Shown: piece by piece, positions 18,950 through 26,691 of the stretch
Position numbering within the stretch: position 1 is the first letter of the stretch
Layout of the letters: each line of letters starts with the position of its first letter
DNA from: Luteitalea sp.
GTDB taxonomy: Bacteria > Acidobacteriota > Vicinamibacteria > Vicinamibacterales > Vicinamibacteraceae
Direction: 5' to 3'
DNA: 36,394 nt
Assembly: GCA_009377605.1 (NCBI GenBank)
Contig: WHTT01000065.1
Location: 1-36,394 of the forward strand
The notes under the pieces: model-generated
The model's database searches: none
What the model was told of the DNA's origin: nothing
Seen by the model: only the letters and a program-made list of their open reading frames with translations
Position numbers and translations under genes: made by a program

Positions 18950-21435
18950 GCTGCCACCCCCTTGATGACAGCGAAGTTAATGACAACAGCCTCACCTAGC
19001 GCCCCGCCTGACCGGTTTTCGATCGTGATACGAAACGATCCCGCAGACACGGCATTGGGGAGCAAGCGGTATGAATCATTCGACGCCCCAGAGCCGACCG
19101 ACAGGAGGATGACGTCCGTTGCAGCAACCGCAGAATTTGTCACCGAAAACCCTACGCCGACCCCAGAGGCCACGCTCGCGTTGTGTGACGTGATCTGTCC
19201 AGTGACGGTGTTGATCGTGACGCCAGTGGCCTTCGAGGTCAGTTGCGTGACGGTGCTCCCCGCGCCGGTGGCATACCCGATCCCGGCCGTGGCACTCGAA
19301 GACTTCACGCTGCTCGTGAACGCCGCAGCGCCTGTCGCGCCATCGATCGTCAGATCCGCACCGCCGTCCGCCCCCAGCACCTCGAACTTGGAGTTGGCGA
19401 CATTCCCGACCGTGAGACTTACACGACCCGGCGAGCTGGCATCCTCGTTGCCGTACGCCCGAAGCATCGCGCCACGGTCCTGTGTCGCCGCACCACCACC
19501 CACTACCGCCACGTAGGAGCTGTCGGCCCCATCGCTCGTGTTCGCCCGGAACACCCCCGGTGTCGCGGTGTGGATCAGATCGCCGCTGAGGGTGAGATTT
19601 GATCCGTCATAGATATTCACGCCCGCAAACGGCGCCCATGTCCCCGGCGCGCCACTGCTGGTGCAGACCCACCCGACGGCTTCCCCACTCGTGGGGGTGG
19701 CATTCCAACACACATCCCCGGCCCGGAACGTGGCCGTCATGGACGCCGCGGCGGGGTCTTGCGTGCCATACAACCACCGCCGGCCAGTCCCATAGAGCGG
19801 CGTGGTCGGGTTTAGGTCGGCGGAGACCTGCAGATCGGCGAGATGCGACACGCCGGGGGCGTAGTGCTGCAGCACCCCCGTCGAGAACGTCATCGGCTTG
19901 GTCGTAAAGTTGTCGTTCTGTCGAAGGAACGCGCGCAGGTCCGTCGTCAGGCGCACCGCGTTGAGATACAACGTGGGCTCCGCGACCGTAAATCGGAACA
20001 CATTGCCCGTCAGCAGGACCTGCGGATTCGCCACGGTCGCCTTCGTCGAATCCGTCAGGTGGAGAAGGTAGCGATACCGGTTATTGTCCGCCCCCGCTTC
20101 CGCGTTGAGCACCCCATCGACCACGCTATTCCCGACGACTTCCGTATCGTGCGTCACCGCGCCGAAGATCGACGTCCAATTCGCCTCGTGGATGACGTTG
20201 TGGCGAATCCACCCATGGGAGTCTAGGAAATAGATCCCATAGGCGCCGGTGCCCTGGATGTAATTGCCTTCGATCACCACATCACGGTTGTCACCGACCG
20301 CGATGCCATAGTCCGTCCCCACCGCCGTGATGTGGTTTCCACGAATGGTGACGCGGTCAAAGAAACACCCGGTCGATCCGGCCGTGGTATCGACCGAGAT
20401 GCCAGTTTGTCCACACGCGTGCAGTAGATTCCCTTCCACCACGTCGTCCGCGACCACCACGTCCGTGCCGTTGATCTGGTTCTTGATCCCAATGAAGGCG
20501 ATGTCACGGATCACATTCCCCGACACGACCGTCTCGCCCGCACTATTCAAGTAGATCGCGTGCTGCCCTGGAATGTCATGAACATGATTGCTGCTGATGA
20601 CCGCGCTGCTCGCCTCGCCCACCGCGACCCCAAAGCAGTGCCCAGAGATGTCGTTATCGGTGATGACGATATTGTCGTTCTGCGTCGTGGTCCAGGACCC
20701 CACCGCGACATCCGCGTTGTTGTCGCCTGCCTGGATCCCCCCGGCCGCGCCGATGCCCACGATGGTGTTGTTGTAGACCTGCAGTCCGTCCATCGTGCCT
20801 TGCCACCGAATCGCCCCGCCGGCATGGTTCGTCATGCGGCACTGGCCGATCTGGATGCGGGCGCAATTCAGCATGTAGACGGCCGCGACCCCGTTAAAGC
20901 TCGTGTTCGCCCCGTTGTGTTCGGTCCCGAGCCCCACGAACTGCAGCCCACGGATGTCAATATCCGACACGCCGCTGAGCGCGATCGTTTTCGCGAACGC
21001 GGCGGTCTGCTGCAGCACCGCGTTGGCTCCAAAGAGCCGCGACCCAGACGTAATCCCTGTCAGGCTCCCTGACACCAGATAGGTGCCCTGTGGAAAGAAG
21101 ACGGCCTGACTCGCTGCCGCGGTGATCGCCGCTTGGATCGCCGCCGTGTCGTCGGTCACCCCATCCCCGACCGCCCCATGGAACACCACGTTGACGGCGT
21201 CCTGAATCTGGGTGGCCTCCCATCCATCAAGGGTGACCGCATTCACGTCCACCAGGTTAAGCCCAGAAAACGCTGGTGGCACCGACAACGTCATGACGCC
21301 GCTGTCATCGATCTGCAAGCCGCAGAGCAGGAAGCGCAACCAGCCAGCGATCAGTGTCTTGTTAACGTCGTTGCCGCCACTCGCGCCGAGCAGTTGCCGG
21401 AGAAACGCGGCTTCGGCTTGTACTGGATAATCCAT
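18946..21435 (-). CDS. Tailspike with right-handed beta-helix (829 aa)
   Basis: 829 residues. The N-terminal ~80 form an attachment domain. GDGVTDDTAAIQAAI (90-104) and VFFPQGTYLVSGSL are the signature start of pectate-lyase-3-like beta-helices. Many parallel coils follow (ITDNDISGHCFGVAVG, ISSNHVHDIPGQHAIYLN, GNYIQGTGAYGIYF) to about residue 460. The end (SKATGVTINTVTGQITSHNA, ASNDSYRLLPNAVSAGSFRI, ALGEAVVINFAVIKGV) matches a C-terminal domain seen on several unrelated phage spikes. Likely binds and depolymerises host polysaccharide and determines host range. It is adjacent to the adaptor gene. Confidence 0.85.
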   Translation of the reverse strand: MDYPVQAEAAFLRQLLGASGGNDVNKTLIAGWLRFLLCGLQIDDSGVMTLSVPPAFSGLNLVDVNAVTLDGWEATQIQDAVNVVFHGAVGDGVTDDTAAIQAAITAAASQAVFFPQGTYLVSGSLTGITSGSRLFGANAVLQQTAAFAKTIALSGVSDIDIRGLQFVGLGTEHNGANTSFNGVAAVYMLNCARIQIGQCRMTNHAGGAIRWQGTMDGLQVYNNTIVGIGAAGGIQAGDNNADVAVGSWTTTQNDNIVITDNDISGHCFGVAVGEASSAVISSNHVHDIPGQHAIYLNSAGETVVSGNVIRDIAFIGIKNQINGTDVVVADDVVEGNLLHACGQTGISVDTTAGSTGCFFDRVTIRGNHITAVGTDYGIAVGDNRDVVIEGNYIQGTGAYGIYFLDSHGWIRHNVIHEANWTSIFGAVTHDTEVVGNSVVDGVLNAEAGADNNRYRYLLHLTDSTKATVANPQVLLTGNVFRFTVAEPTLYLNAVRLTTDLRAFLRQNDNFTTKPMTFSTGVLQHYAPGVSHLADLQVSADLNPTTPLYGTGRRWLYGTQDPAAASMTATFRAGDVCWNATPTSGEAVGWVCTSSGAPGTWAPFAGVNIYDGSNLTLSGDLIHTATPGVFRANTSDGADSSYVAVVGGGAATQDRGAMLRAYGNEDASSPGRVSLTVGNVANSKFEVLGADGGADLTIDGATGAAAFTSSVKSSSATAGIGYATGAGSTVTQLTSKATGVTINTVTGQITSHNASVASGVGVGFSVTNSAVAATDVILLSVGSGASNDSYRLLPNAVSAGSFRITIENRSGGALGEAVVINFAVIKGVAA

Positions 21436-21789
21436 TTACGCCTCGGCCTCCTGCCGATACACCACTCGGCCGTCCGGCCCGCTGATCGTCCTGAGCCGCG
21501 CGCCGTCGAGATGCGACGGCACCCGATCCGCCGTCAGCTCCCCGCGCCGCACTTCCCGCCCGCGCACGTCCTCGATGACGTAGGCGATCGGTCCACCAAG
21601 ACCGACGGGCGGCGTCATCTGCTGATAGGTCAGGGGATCGCCCTGTATCCGCTCGTACCGCTGGCCCTGGTGCGTCACCTCGCGCGGGGTATAGGCGTCT
21701 CCATGCGGCACCGTCACGACGCCACAGGGCCGGCCGTGCGCATCGAGCAGGGCGACAGGCCGCGGCGCGACGAGGGTCAGGCGGGCCAT
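21436..21789 (-). CDS. Hypothetical virion-region protein (117 aa)
   Basis: 117 residues, beta-rich, with ARLTLVAPRPVALLDAHGRP, VPHGDAYTPREVTHQGQRYE and YVIEDVRGREVRRGELTADR. The text looks like a small beta-barrel. It lies directly before the tailspike (no gap), so a spike chaperone or base-attachment protein is possible. Not recognised. Confidence 0.55.
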   Translation of the reverse strand: MARLTLVAPRPVALLDAHGRPCGVVTVPHGDAYTPREVTHQGQRYERIQGDPLTYQQMTPPVGLGGPIAYVIEDVRGREVRRGELTADRVPSHLDGARLRTISGPDGRVVYRQEAEA

Positions 21790-21975
21790 CTATTCCGCCT
21801 CATGGGCGTTCGCCGCCGCGATCAGGGCGAGGAACCGTGCCGTCGCCGTGCCGGTGCGCTGCGCCTGGTCGTACGTCAGCAGCGTCATGAAGTCCGCCCC
21901 GTCGGGAAACGGATTCTCCGCGCCAGCGTAGGTCGCCTCCAGATACACCAGCATTCGCCCGTTCAGACTTGACAT
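21790..21975 (-). CDS. Small virion-region protein (61 aa)
   Basis: 61 residues: MSSLNGRMLVYLEATYAGAE, NPFPDGADFMTLLTYDQAQR, then an Ala-rich helix. The ATG at 21975 has GGAGCGGGG upstream; the frame extends to 22056 through the hairpin spacer, which I do not take as coding. Not recognised; between the capsid genes and the tail genes. Confidence 0.55.
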   Translation of the reverse strand: MSSLNGRMLVYLEATYAGAENPFPDGADFMTLLTYDQAQRTGTATARFLALIAAANAHEAE

Positions 21976-21991
21976 CCCCGCTCCTGCCCAA

Positions 21992-22086
21992 CCGTCCGAC
22001 CGTGCGCGCCGTCTGATGCTGGGGTGCGCGGTGTGGGTGGACACACCGGACCGCACCAGCGGGCAACGACGCGCACGACCGGACGG
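21992..22086 (-). promoter_or_regulatory. Large nested stem-loop after the 227-aa gene
   Basis: Outer arms 21992-22008 and 22070-22086 pair over 17 bp, with two positions that are A-C mismatches as rightward RNA but G-U pairs as leftward RNA. Inside are GCTGG/CCAGC (22018-22022 with 22056-22060), TGCG/CGCA (22025-22028 with 22052-22055) and GGTGTG/CACACC (22030-22035 with 22042-22047). The structure begins directly after the stop codon at 22087 and has no T tract, so RNA stabilisation or processing is as likely as termination. Confidence 0.7.
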
Positions 22087-22770
22087 TCAGGCGATCAGCG
22101 CCTCCAGTTCGGCGTTCTTCGCTTCCAGTTCCTCGATCCGCTTCCGCAGGTCCGTGGTCGTCGTCGGTTGCCCGTTCAACGCTAAGAGGATGTCCACCAG
22201 CGACGGGAGACTCAGCTTGTCGTCGTCGCTCGACAACGGCACGCCCACATGCAGTTCGGCGCCGCTGCCGATGTCCCGCACTTCCGCTTTGAACTTCCCG
22301 GCGCGGCAGGTCTTCGTGATGCGGTTGAACAGATCGACTTCGTCTGGCGTCAGGTCGTCTTCGCGCATCTTCGCGCCGATGATCACTTCGCGGTCGCCCT
22401 GGAAATCGAGCTTCCCGAAGTAGGTCGGCCGCGACAGCTTCGCCTTCGGCTTGGCCTTCTCCCCTTCGGGATGCGTGAAGGGTGAAACTTCGTTGTAGTC
22501 GGGGTTGTGCTTCACCAGCGCCGAGCGCATAGCGGTGGCGTTGGTCTGCCCGACCTTCTCCAAGAGGGGCTGGAGCGCCGCCGTCTGCGCGGCCGTCATG
22601 CTGCCCATCAGGGCCTGCAGGTCCGCGAGACTCAAGCCGCTGATGGCCGGCGGGGCGGCCTCAGGGGTCGCCGGGGTGGTGTCTGCTGGTGCTGTGCTCA
22701 CCTGTGCCTCTGCTTTCTTGTGCGCGGCCTCGTACGCCTCGCGCGTGTGCTTGCCTGTGCCAAATGCCAT
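22087..22770 (-). CDS. Capsid-module accessory protein (227 aa)
   Basis: 227 residues. The N-terminus is helical (HTREAYEAAHKKAEAQ), then a Pro/Ala/Thr-rich linker. A middle domain (HPEGEKAKPKAKLSRPTYFG, DREVIIGAKMREDDLTPDEV, ALVKHNPDYNEVSPF) has the look of a virion protein. The end is a leucine-zipper-like coil (LRKRIEELEAKNAELEALIA). It follows the decoration-like gene. Possible roles are scaffold-like, decoration or head completion; position and composition only. Confidence 0.55.
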   Translation of the reverse strand: MAFGTGKHTREAYEAAHKKAEAQVSTAPADTTPATPEAAPPAISGLSLADLQALMGSMTAAQTAALQPLLEKVGQTNATAMRSALVKHNPDYNEVSPFTHPEGEKAKPKAKLSRPTYFGKLDFQGDREVIIGAKMREDDLTPDEVDLFNRITKTCRAGKFKAEVRDIGSGAELHVGVPLSSDDDKLSLPSLVDILLALNGQPTTTTDLRKRIEELEAKNAELEALIA

Positions 22771-22790
22771 GCGTCACCTCGGGTGAGGGT

Positions 22791-22812
22791 GGGGCGGACT
22801 CCCCGCCGCCCC
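22791..22812 (-). repeat. GC-rich hairpin before the 227-aa gene
   Basis: GGGGCGG (22791-22797) and CCGCCCC (22806-22812), an exact 7-bp stem with an 8-base loop in the 54-base spacer after the decoration-like gene. No T tract on either side. Confidence 0.55.
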
Positions 22813-22824
22813 TCGGGATACGGG

Positions 22825-23550
22825 TTAATCCAGAGTCAAGAAGCAGAAATTATTTTTCCCGCTCACCCCGACCTGCGCCATCCGGCCGAGGATGCGGACG
22901 TTGATTTCCGCCGCCACCGCCGCGACATCGACGGCGCCCGCCGTGGTCGCGGAGCTGACCACGCCGACCCCGACACCCGGCGTGCCGTTGACGAGGACCG
23001 AGGCTGGGCCGTACGTCTGCAGCCAGCCGTACTCGCCAGACGCGATGATGCACGGCGAGACGCCGACGGCCGGAGCCGTCACCGTCGTCGCCGCCACGAT
23101 CACGTTCTTGTACGGGTTAGCGATCAGGCCCACCCGCGACGACGTCGTGAGCGCGACCTGGATCGGGTCCACCAGCGTCAGCGTGAACGCCGTAGAGGCC
23201 GTGATCGCGCCGTGCCCGGACACCTGGTAGGTGTACCCGTTGCCCGGCGTGGTATCGACCTGCATGTACCCTTCGGCATACAGGTTCGCGGCACCGCCCG
23301 TCGCGCCCGGCGTGTACACGAAGGACTTCGCGCCGCTGTCCACGGCTGGTGGCGTGTTCGCCAGATGGTTGGCCAGCGGCGCCGCCGACTGATACAGACT
23401 GCCGGCCACGGTCGTCGCGCCCGCCTGCGCGTACCGGAACCGACGGCCGTCTTTCGTGAACCCACGCGTACCGAGCGGGTGCAGCTGCGTGGCGCTGGAC
23501 GTGAACGCGTCCTGGCCCAGAACAATGGGCATTCCAACGAGATTGGGCAT
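22825..23550 (-). CDS. Capsid decoration/minor head protein (241 aa)
   Basis: 241 residues, beta-rich, small residues dominant: PNLVGMPIVLGQDAFTSS, TKDGRRFRYAQAGATTVAGS, GATGGAANLYAEGYMQVDTT, then GKNNFCFLTLD. Proteins with this text directly after the major capsid gene are regularly found in podovirus-like genomes and are thought to decorate or cement the capsid. It starts after the structured spacer at 23551-23621 with a good AAAGGA ribosome site. Confidence 0.65.
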   Translation of the reverse strand: MPNLVGMPIVLGQDAFTSSATQLHPLGTRGFTKDGRRFRYAQAGATTVAGSLYQSAAPLANHLANTPPAVDSGAKSFVYTPGATGGAANLYAEGYMQVDTTPGNGYTYQVSGHGAITASTAFTLTLVDPIQVALTTSSRVGLIANPYKNVIVAATTVTAPAVGVSPCIIASGEYGWLQTYGPASVLVNGTPGVGVGVVSSATTAGAVDVAAVAAEINVRILGRMAQVGVSGKNNFCFLTLD

Positions 23551-23574
23551 TGCGTTTCCTTTTCGTTAGTGGGT

Positions 23575-23610
23575 GGCGCGGAACGCTGGAGGAGTCCAGC
23601 GCCCCGCGCC
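23575..23610 (-). promoter_or_regulatory. 15-bp stem-loop just after the coat gene
   Basis: GGCGCGG (23575-23581) pairs with CCGCGCC (23604-23610) and CGCTGG (23584-23589) with CCAGCG (23596-23601). The two positions between are A-C mismatches on the plus strand but G-U pairs in the leftward transcript, and the loop is 6 bases. It begins 12 bases after the coat stop codon. No T tract follows, so it probably stabilises or processes the coat mRNA rather than ending it. Confidence 0.65.
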
Positions 23611-23621
23611 GTTCCCCTCGA

Positions 23622-24602
23622 TCAGCTAATGTCGAACACGACGCCCAGGCGCCGTGAGTTATTGGTGGCGAGGTTCCCTATGGTGAACAGCCGCGACACG
23701 ACCGCGAGCTGGTTCGCTGGCTCGACGCGCGGCTTGAGCTTCATCCACGCGCCCTTGAGATAGACGAACTTCAGGAACTTCGGATTGACCAAGTACGCCG
23801 AGTCCGACGGCGAGCAATCCTCGTCGTAGAACACTTCGGCATCCTTGAACATGAACGCGGCGTTCTTGAACCCGACCGAGAACCCGCGCGGTGTCGCACT
23901 CGGCTTCTCATACCGCTCGACCGCCACGACCGTCCCCTCCAGCCCCTCCATCACCGTCCGCGAGGTGATGACGGCGGTGGGCGTCTCCGTGAGGCCGCCG
24001 CGCGAGCACTGGTTGTAGACACTCGTCAGCGCCGACCGCAGGTTGTCGAAGTCCGCGGAGGTCTGGCCGCCGTCGGCCGCCTTATTGCGCCAGAAACTGA
24101 ACGTGGCGCGGTTGATCCCGCCAACCGTGCCGGTGGTGGGCGTCTCGGAGATGATCTTCGTCAGCCCCTCGATGTCCTTCCCGCCGTTGCCAGCGCCATC
24201 AGAAAAGCACTGGCGATTCATCGTCGCCATGTGCGAGTTCCGCGCGTTCTCCATCTTCGACGCCGTCAGGTCGATCTTGCCTTCGCCCGCCGCCCGCAGT
24301 TCCTCGAGATCCGAGAACACGACGGTGCCGGCGTTGATCTTCCAGTCATAGCGCGCGGCGTCGAACACGTCGATACGCGTGGTATCGAGTGTTTCCAGCT
24401 CGCCGTACGACTTGAACGTCGAGTTCTCGTTGTATTCGAGCGTGAACTCGAAGAGTCGGCCGCCAGCGGCGGATTCCTTGAATCCGTCCTTCCCCAGCGC
24501 CTTAAACAGCGCGAACGATGTGAAGATGTTGTCATTCGGCTTCGTGCCGATGACCTTTTCCCAGACGGTCGCGGCGACTTGCCCAAGATTTACGTCTGCC
24601 AT
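23622..24602 (-). CDS. Major capsid protein
   Basis: 326 residues. Landmarks: NLGQVAATVWEKVIGTKPND at the start, LFEFTLEYNENSTFKSYGEL, DAARYDWKINAGTVVFSDLE, NPKFLKFVYLKGAWMKLKPR, and the end VVSRLFTIGNLATNNSRRLG. These match a coat family widespread in podovirus-like phages with the HK97 fold (P/E-loop and A-domain text). The neighbours support it: the scaffold gene ends 20 bases upstream and a decoration-like gene follows. The ribosome site is AGAGGGAG. Its own downstream hairpin (23575-23610) suggests strong expression. Confidence 0.85.
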   Translation of the reverse strand: MADVNLGQVAATVWEKVIGTKPNDNIFTSFALFKALGKDGFKESAAGGRLFEFTLEYNENSTFKSYGELETLDTTRIDVFDAARYDWKINAGTVVFSDLEELRAAGEGKIDLTASKMENARNSHMATMNRQCFSDGAGNGGKDIEGLTKIISETPTTGTVGGINRATFSFWRNKAADGGQTSADFDNLRSALTSVYNQCSRGGLTETPTAVITSRTVMEGLEGTVVAVERYEKPSATPRGFSVGFKNAAFMFKDAEVFYDEDCSPSDSAYLVNPKFLKFVYLKGAWMKLKPRVEPANQLAVVSRLFTIGNLATNNSRRLGVVFDIS

Positions 24603-24622
24603 AGCTCCCTCTACTCAGCCGC

Positions 24623-25627
24623 CTACCGCGCGCCCAGCCGCGCCAGCTCCTGGCGCAGTCCGTCCGCAAAGGAGCTGTAGCCGGATTCGGCGGCGCTCCC
24701 GCTGTCGTTGGGGCGAATGGTGGCGGCGGTGGATTTGTCCTTGAGTTGCTGCACCACGGCCGATCGCGCACGGGTATCGAGGCTGGGCAGGATGTCGGTG
24801 GACAGGACGTGACTCCACGCGCGGTGGACGTCCCAGCCCTTCTCCGTCATCAGCTTCAGCACGTCTGCCTGCTTCTCCGTGAACTGCGGGTTGGCCCGAA
24901 GCTCCGTGAGAATCTGGTCGGCGTGCTGATCCGCCTGCTGCCAGTCCGCCGCCGCGCGTTCGCGCTGCTGACGGGTGGCGAAGTCCTGCCGCAGCGGGTC
25001 GATCTGCTGCGCGAACTTCTGTTCGAGCTGGCGTGCCTGCCACTGGAACACCCGTTCCTGTTGCGCCGCCGAATAGAACGGCGTCCCGGTGGCGTCCTGA
25101 TAGTCAGGCTCCGGTCGGGCGTCGTCGTTCGTCTCCTGCGCCGCCGCGGCCTGCGCCCGCATCCCGAGCACACGCGCCGCATGGGAGCGGAGCGCCGGGA
25201 TCGCGTCGGGCTTGAGCTGCGTGATGCGCTCGGTCAACTGCTGAAAGAACGCGACGGGATCGCTCTCGGCAAACTGCAACGCCGCGAGCTGTTCGTCCGT
25301 GACCTTCAGTCGATGTCCGTGCTGCTGCTGGAACTGCTGTTCCGCCTCGGCTCGTGCTTTCGTCCGCGCGTTCTCCAGAATCTGCGGCCACTTCTCCTGT
25401 GGCGGCTCGTTCGGCTTCGGCGCGGCCGGATCGGTCGGTGGTGCGGTGGATGCGGTCGGCTCCGTCGCCGTCTCGATCGCAGGCTCGGCTATCGCGCCGG
25501 CGGGCTGGTCTGCGGAAGACGTCTCGGGATCCGTGGTGGCGGGTTGCGATTCCGCCGCCGACACTTCCGCGCGCATGGCGTCTCCGAAGGAGGCGGGGGC
25601 GCTGGATGTCTCGGTTGTCTCGCTCAT
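24623..25627 (-). CDS. Scaffolding protein (334 aa)
   Basis: 334 residues, acidic and disordered at the start (SETTETSSAPASFGDAMRAE, many Thr/Glu/Pro), followed by long Gln-rich helices (EQQFQQQHGHRLKVTDEQLA, QARQLEQKFAQQIDPLRQDF) and a short helical C-terminus (FADGLRQELARLGAR) of the kind that docks on coat. This composition just before the coat gene is typical of internal scaffolds. I choose the ATG at 25627, with AGGAG about 11 bases away; an in-frame GTG at 25636 is closer to it. The longer frame to 25753 runs through the terminator and is unlikely. Confidence 0.75.
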   Translation of the reverse strand: MSETTETSSAPASFGDAMRAEVSAAESQPATTDPETSSADQPAGAIAEPAIETATEPTASTAPPTDPAAPKPNEPPQEKWPQILENARTKARAEAEQQFQQQHGHRLKVTDEQLAALQFAESDPVAFFQQLTERITQLKPDAIPALRSHAARVLGMRAQAAAAQETNDDARPEPDYQDATGTPFYSAAQQERVFQWQARQLEQKFAQQIDPLRQDFATRQQRERAAADWQQADQHADQILTELRANPQFTEKQADVLKLMTEKGWDVHRAWSHVLSTDILPSLDTRARSAVVQQLKDKSTAATIRPNDSGSAAESGYSSFADGLRQELARLGAR

Positions 25628-25694
25628 GTGATTCACTGCTCCTGTGCGCCGATCTCGCTCGGTGCGGGCGATTGCCGTCTCTCTCGCTGGACGG

Positions 25695-25711
25695 CCCGCG
25701 AAGAACGCGGG
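25695..25711 (-). repeat. Second hairpin following the internal terminator
   Basis: CCCGCG-AAGAA-CGCGGG, a perfect 6-bp stem directly after the T tract of the terminator at 25713-25760 in the leftward direction. The remaining spacer (25628-25694) holds the scaffold ribosome site; I see no sigma-70 promoter there. Confidence 0.6.
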
Positions 25712-25712
25712 G

Positions 25713-25760
25713 AAAAGAAAAAGGGCCTTGGACGGCGCGGTTACGCGCGTCACAAGGCCC
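25713..25760 (-). terminator. Internal rho-independent terminator before the scaffold gene
   Basis: The leftward transcript reads GGGCCTTG (25760-25753), inner arms GACG-CGCG with CGCG-CGTC, then CAAGGCCC (25730-25723), and TTTTTCTTTT. The stem is 8 bp plus about 8 bp inside with a 1-base bulge. It lies between the Cys-rich 172-residue gene (stop 25861) and the scaffold gene. Confidence 0.85.
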
Positions 25761-25860
25761 CTTCCTTGTTCCCCTTTGTCGGTGTCGCGCGCCGGAGGGG
25801 TCCGGCGTGTTCAGCCACGGGGATCAGCCGTGGCCTAGCGATCCGTTCAAACTCGTTACG

Positions 25861-26379
25861 TCAAATCGTCAATCCTTTGTGCCGTCTCCGCGTGCAGCGG
25901 CACTCCACCACGATCTCGCCGGGCGTCACGAACGCCCGTATCCCCGGTGCGTCTTCCCGTGCCTCGCACGCGTCGCACCAGAGCACTTCCTGCAGCCCGT
26001 GCCGCGAGAGGAACTGCTGATACTCACGGAGCAACAGCGCGTCCCGGTTCGGCATCTCGACGTGCGCCACGCCGATACTCAACGGCGACGGCTCCGGCAC
26101 GTCGCGCAGCTCGAAGCTCGCCCGCGTCAGCCCCTGATGGAACAGGAACCGATGCGGACACTTGAGGCCGATCTGATGCGGCTCGATGAACGCTTCAAGC
26201 GGCACCTGTGGCCCGCAATCTCCACACACCAGCTCCCGCGACAAGTGGTGACGACGGAGCCAGTTGCGATACCGCACCAATAGGGACGCCTCCGGCTCCG
26301 TGAGCAGGATCGTCGGGACGGTCTGCGGCTCGCCGTCTGGCGTGTCAAAGGTCGCCGTCGTCTGCTGTCCCAGGTCCAT
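25861..26379 (-). CDS. Two-repeat Cys-rich protein (172 aa)
   Basis: 172 residues built of two related halves. Residues 30-85 (ASLLVRYRNWLRRHHLSREL, then CGDC at 52-55 and CPH at 74) and 112-171 (ALLLREYQQFLSRHGLQEVL, then CDAC at 135-138 and CRC at 160-162) align from helix to the closing HQGLT/HKGLT. Each half has a helix, a CxxC, an acidic stretch and a further Cys, suggesting one zinc per half. Function unknown; it sits between the FmdB-like gene and the internal terminator. It may be a head-completion or DNA-binding virion protein. Confidence 0.6.
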   Translation of the reverse strand: MDLGQQTTATFDTPDGEPQTVPTILLTEPEASLLVRYRNWLRRHHLSRELVCGDCGPQVPLEAFIEPHQIGLKCPHRFLFHQGLTRASFELRDVPEPSPLSIGVAHVEMPNRDALLLREYQQFLSRHGLQEVLWCDACEAREDAPGIRAFVTPGEIVVECRCTRRRHKGLTI

Positions 26380-26691
26380 CTACGTCCACCTCGACGTATG
26401 TACCGATTTATCGCTCCCGCGCGCCCCGACGTGCCGCACCGACTCCACTAACCCGCGATCCCGCATGATCCGCTTCCGTTCGCTCCAGCTCTCCACCTTC
26501 ACCGGCCGCGACCCCAAATTCTCCAGCACGAGCCCGCCTGGAATCGAATCCGGCCGCATACTCACCCGCGCCGTCGGCAGCTTCTCGACTGGCGCCCCGC
26601 ACGCGCGGCAGGGATACAGCCGATCCGCAGTCCATGCGAAGACTTCGACTTCCGCCTCACAAGCCGTGCAGCGCACGTCGTAGAGCGGCAT
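26380..26691 (-). CDS. FmdB-like zinc ribbon protein (103 aa)
   Basis: 103 residues. MPLYDVRCTACEAEVEVFAW, then YPCRACGAPVEKLPTARVSM is the FmdB/CxxC_CxxC_SSSS regulatory ribbon: CxxC at 8-11 and CxxCG at 28-32. A common phage gene with this fold lies next to portal genes. The tail (SWSERKRIMRDRGLVESVRH) is a basic helix. It overlaps the portal stop by one base. Role in phages unknown. Confidence 0.7.
   Translation of the reverse strand: MPLYDVRCTACEAEVEVFAWTADRLYPCRACGAPVEKLPTARVSMRPDSIPGGLVLENLGSRPVKVESWSERKRIMRDRGLVESVRHVGARGSDKSVHTSRWT

Noticed and set aside
24746-26020. Rightward frame of 424 codons
   Set aside because: Antisense to the scaffold gene and runs through the terminator; Leu/Arg/Gly-rich text without structure.
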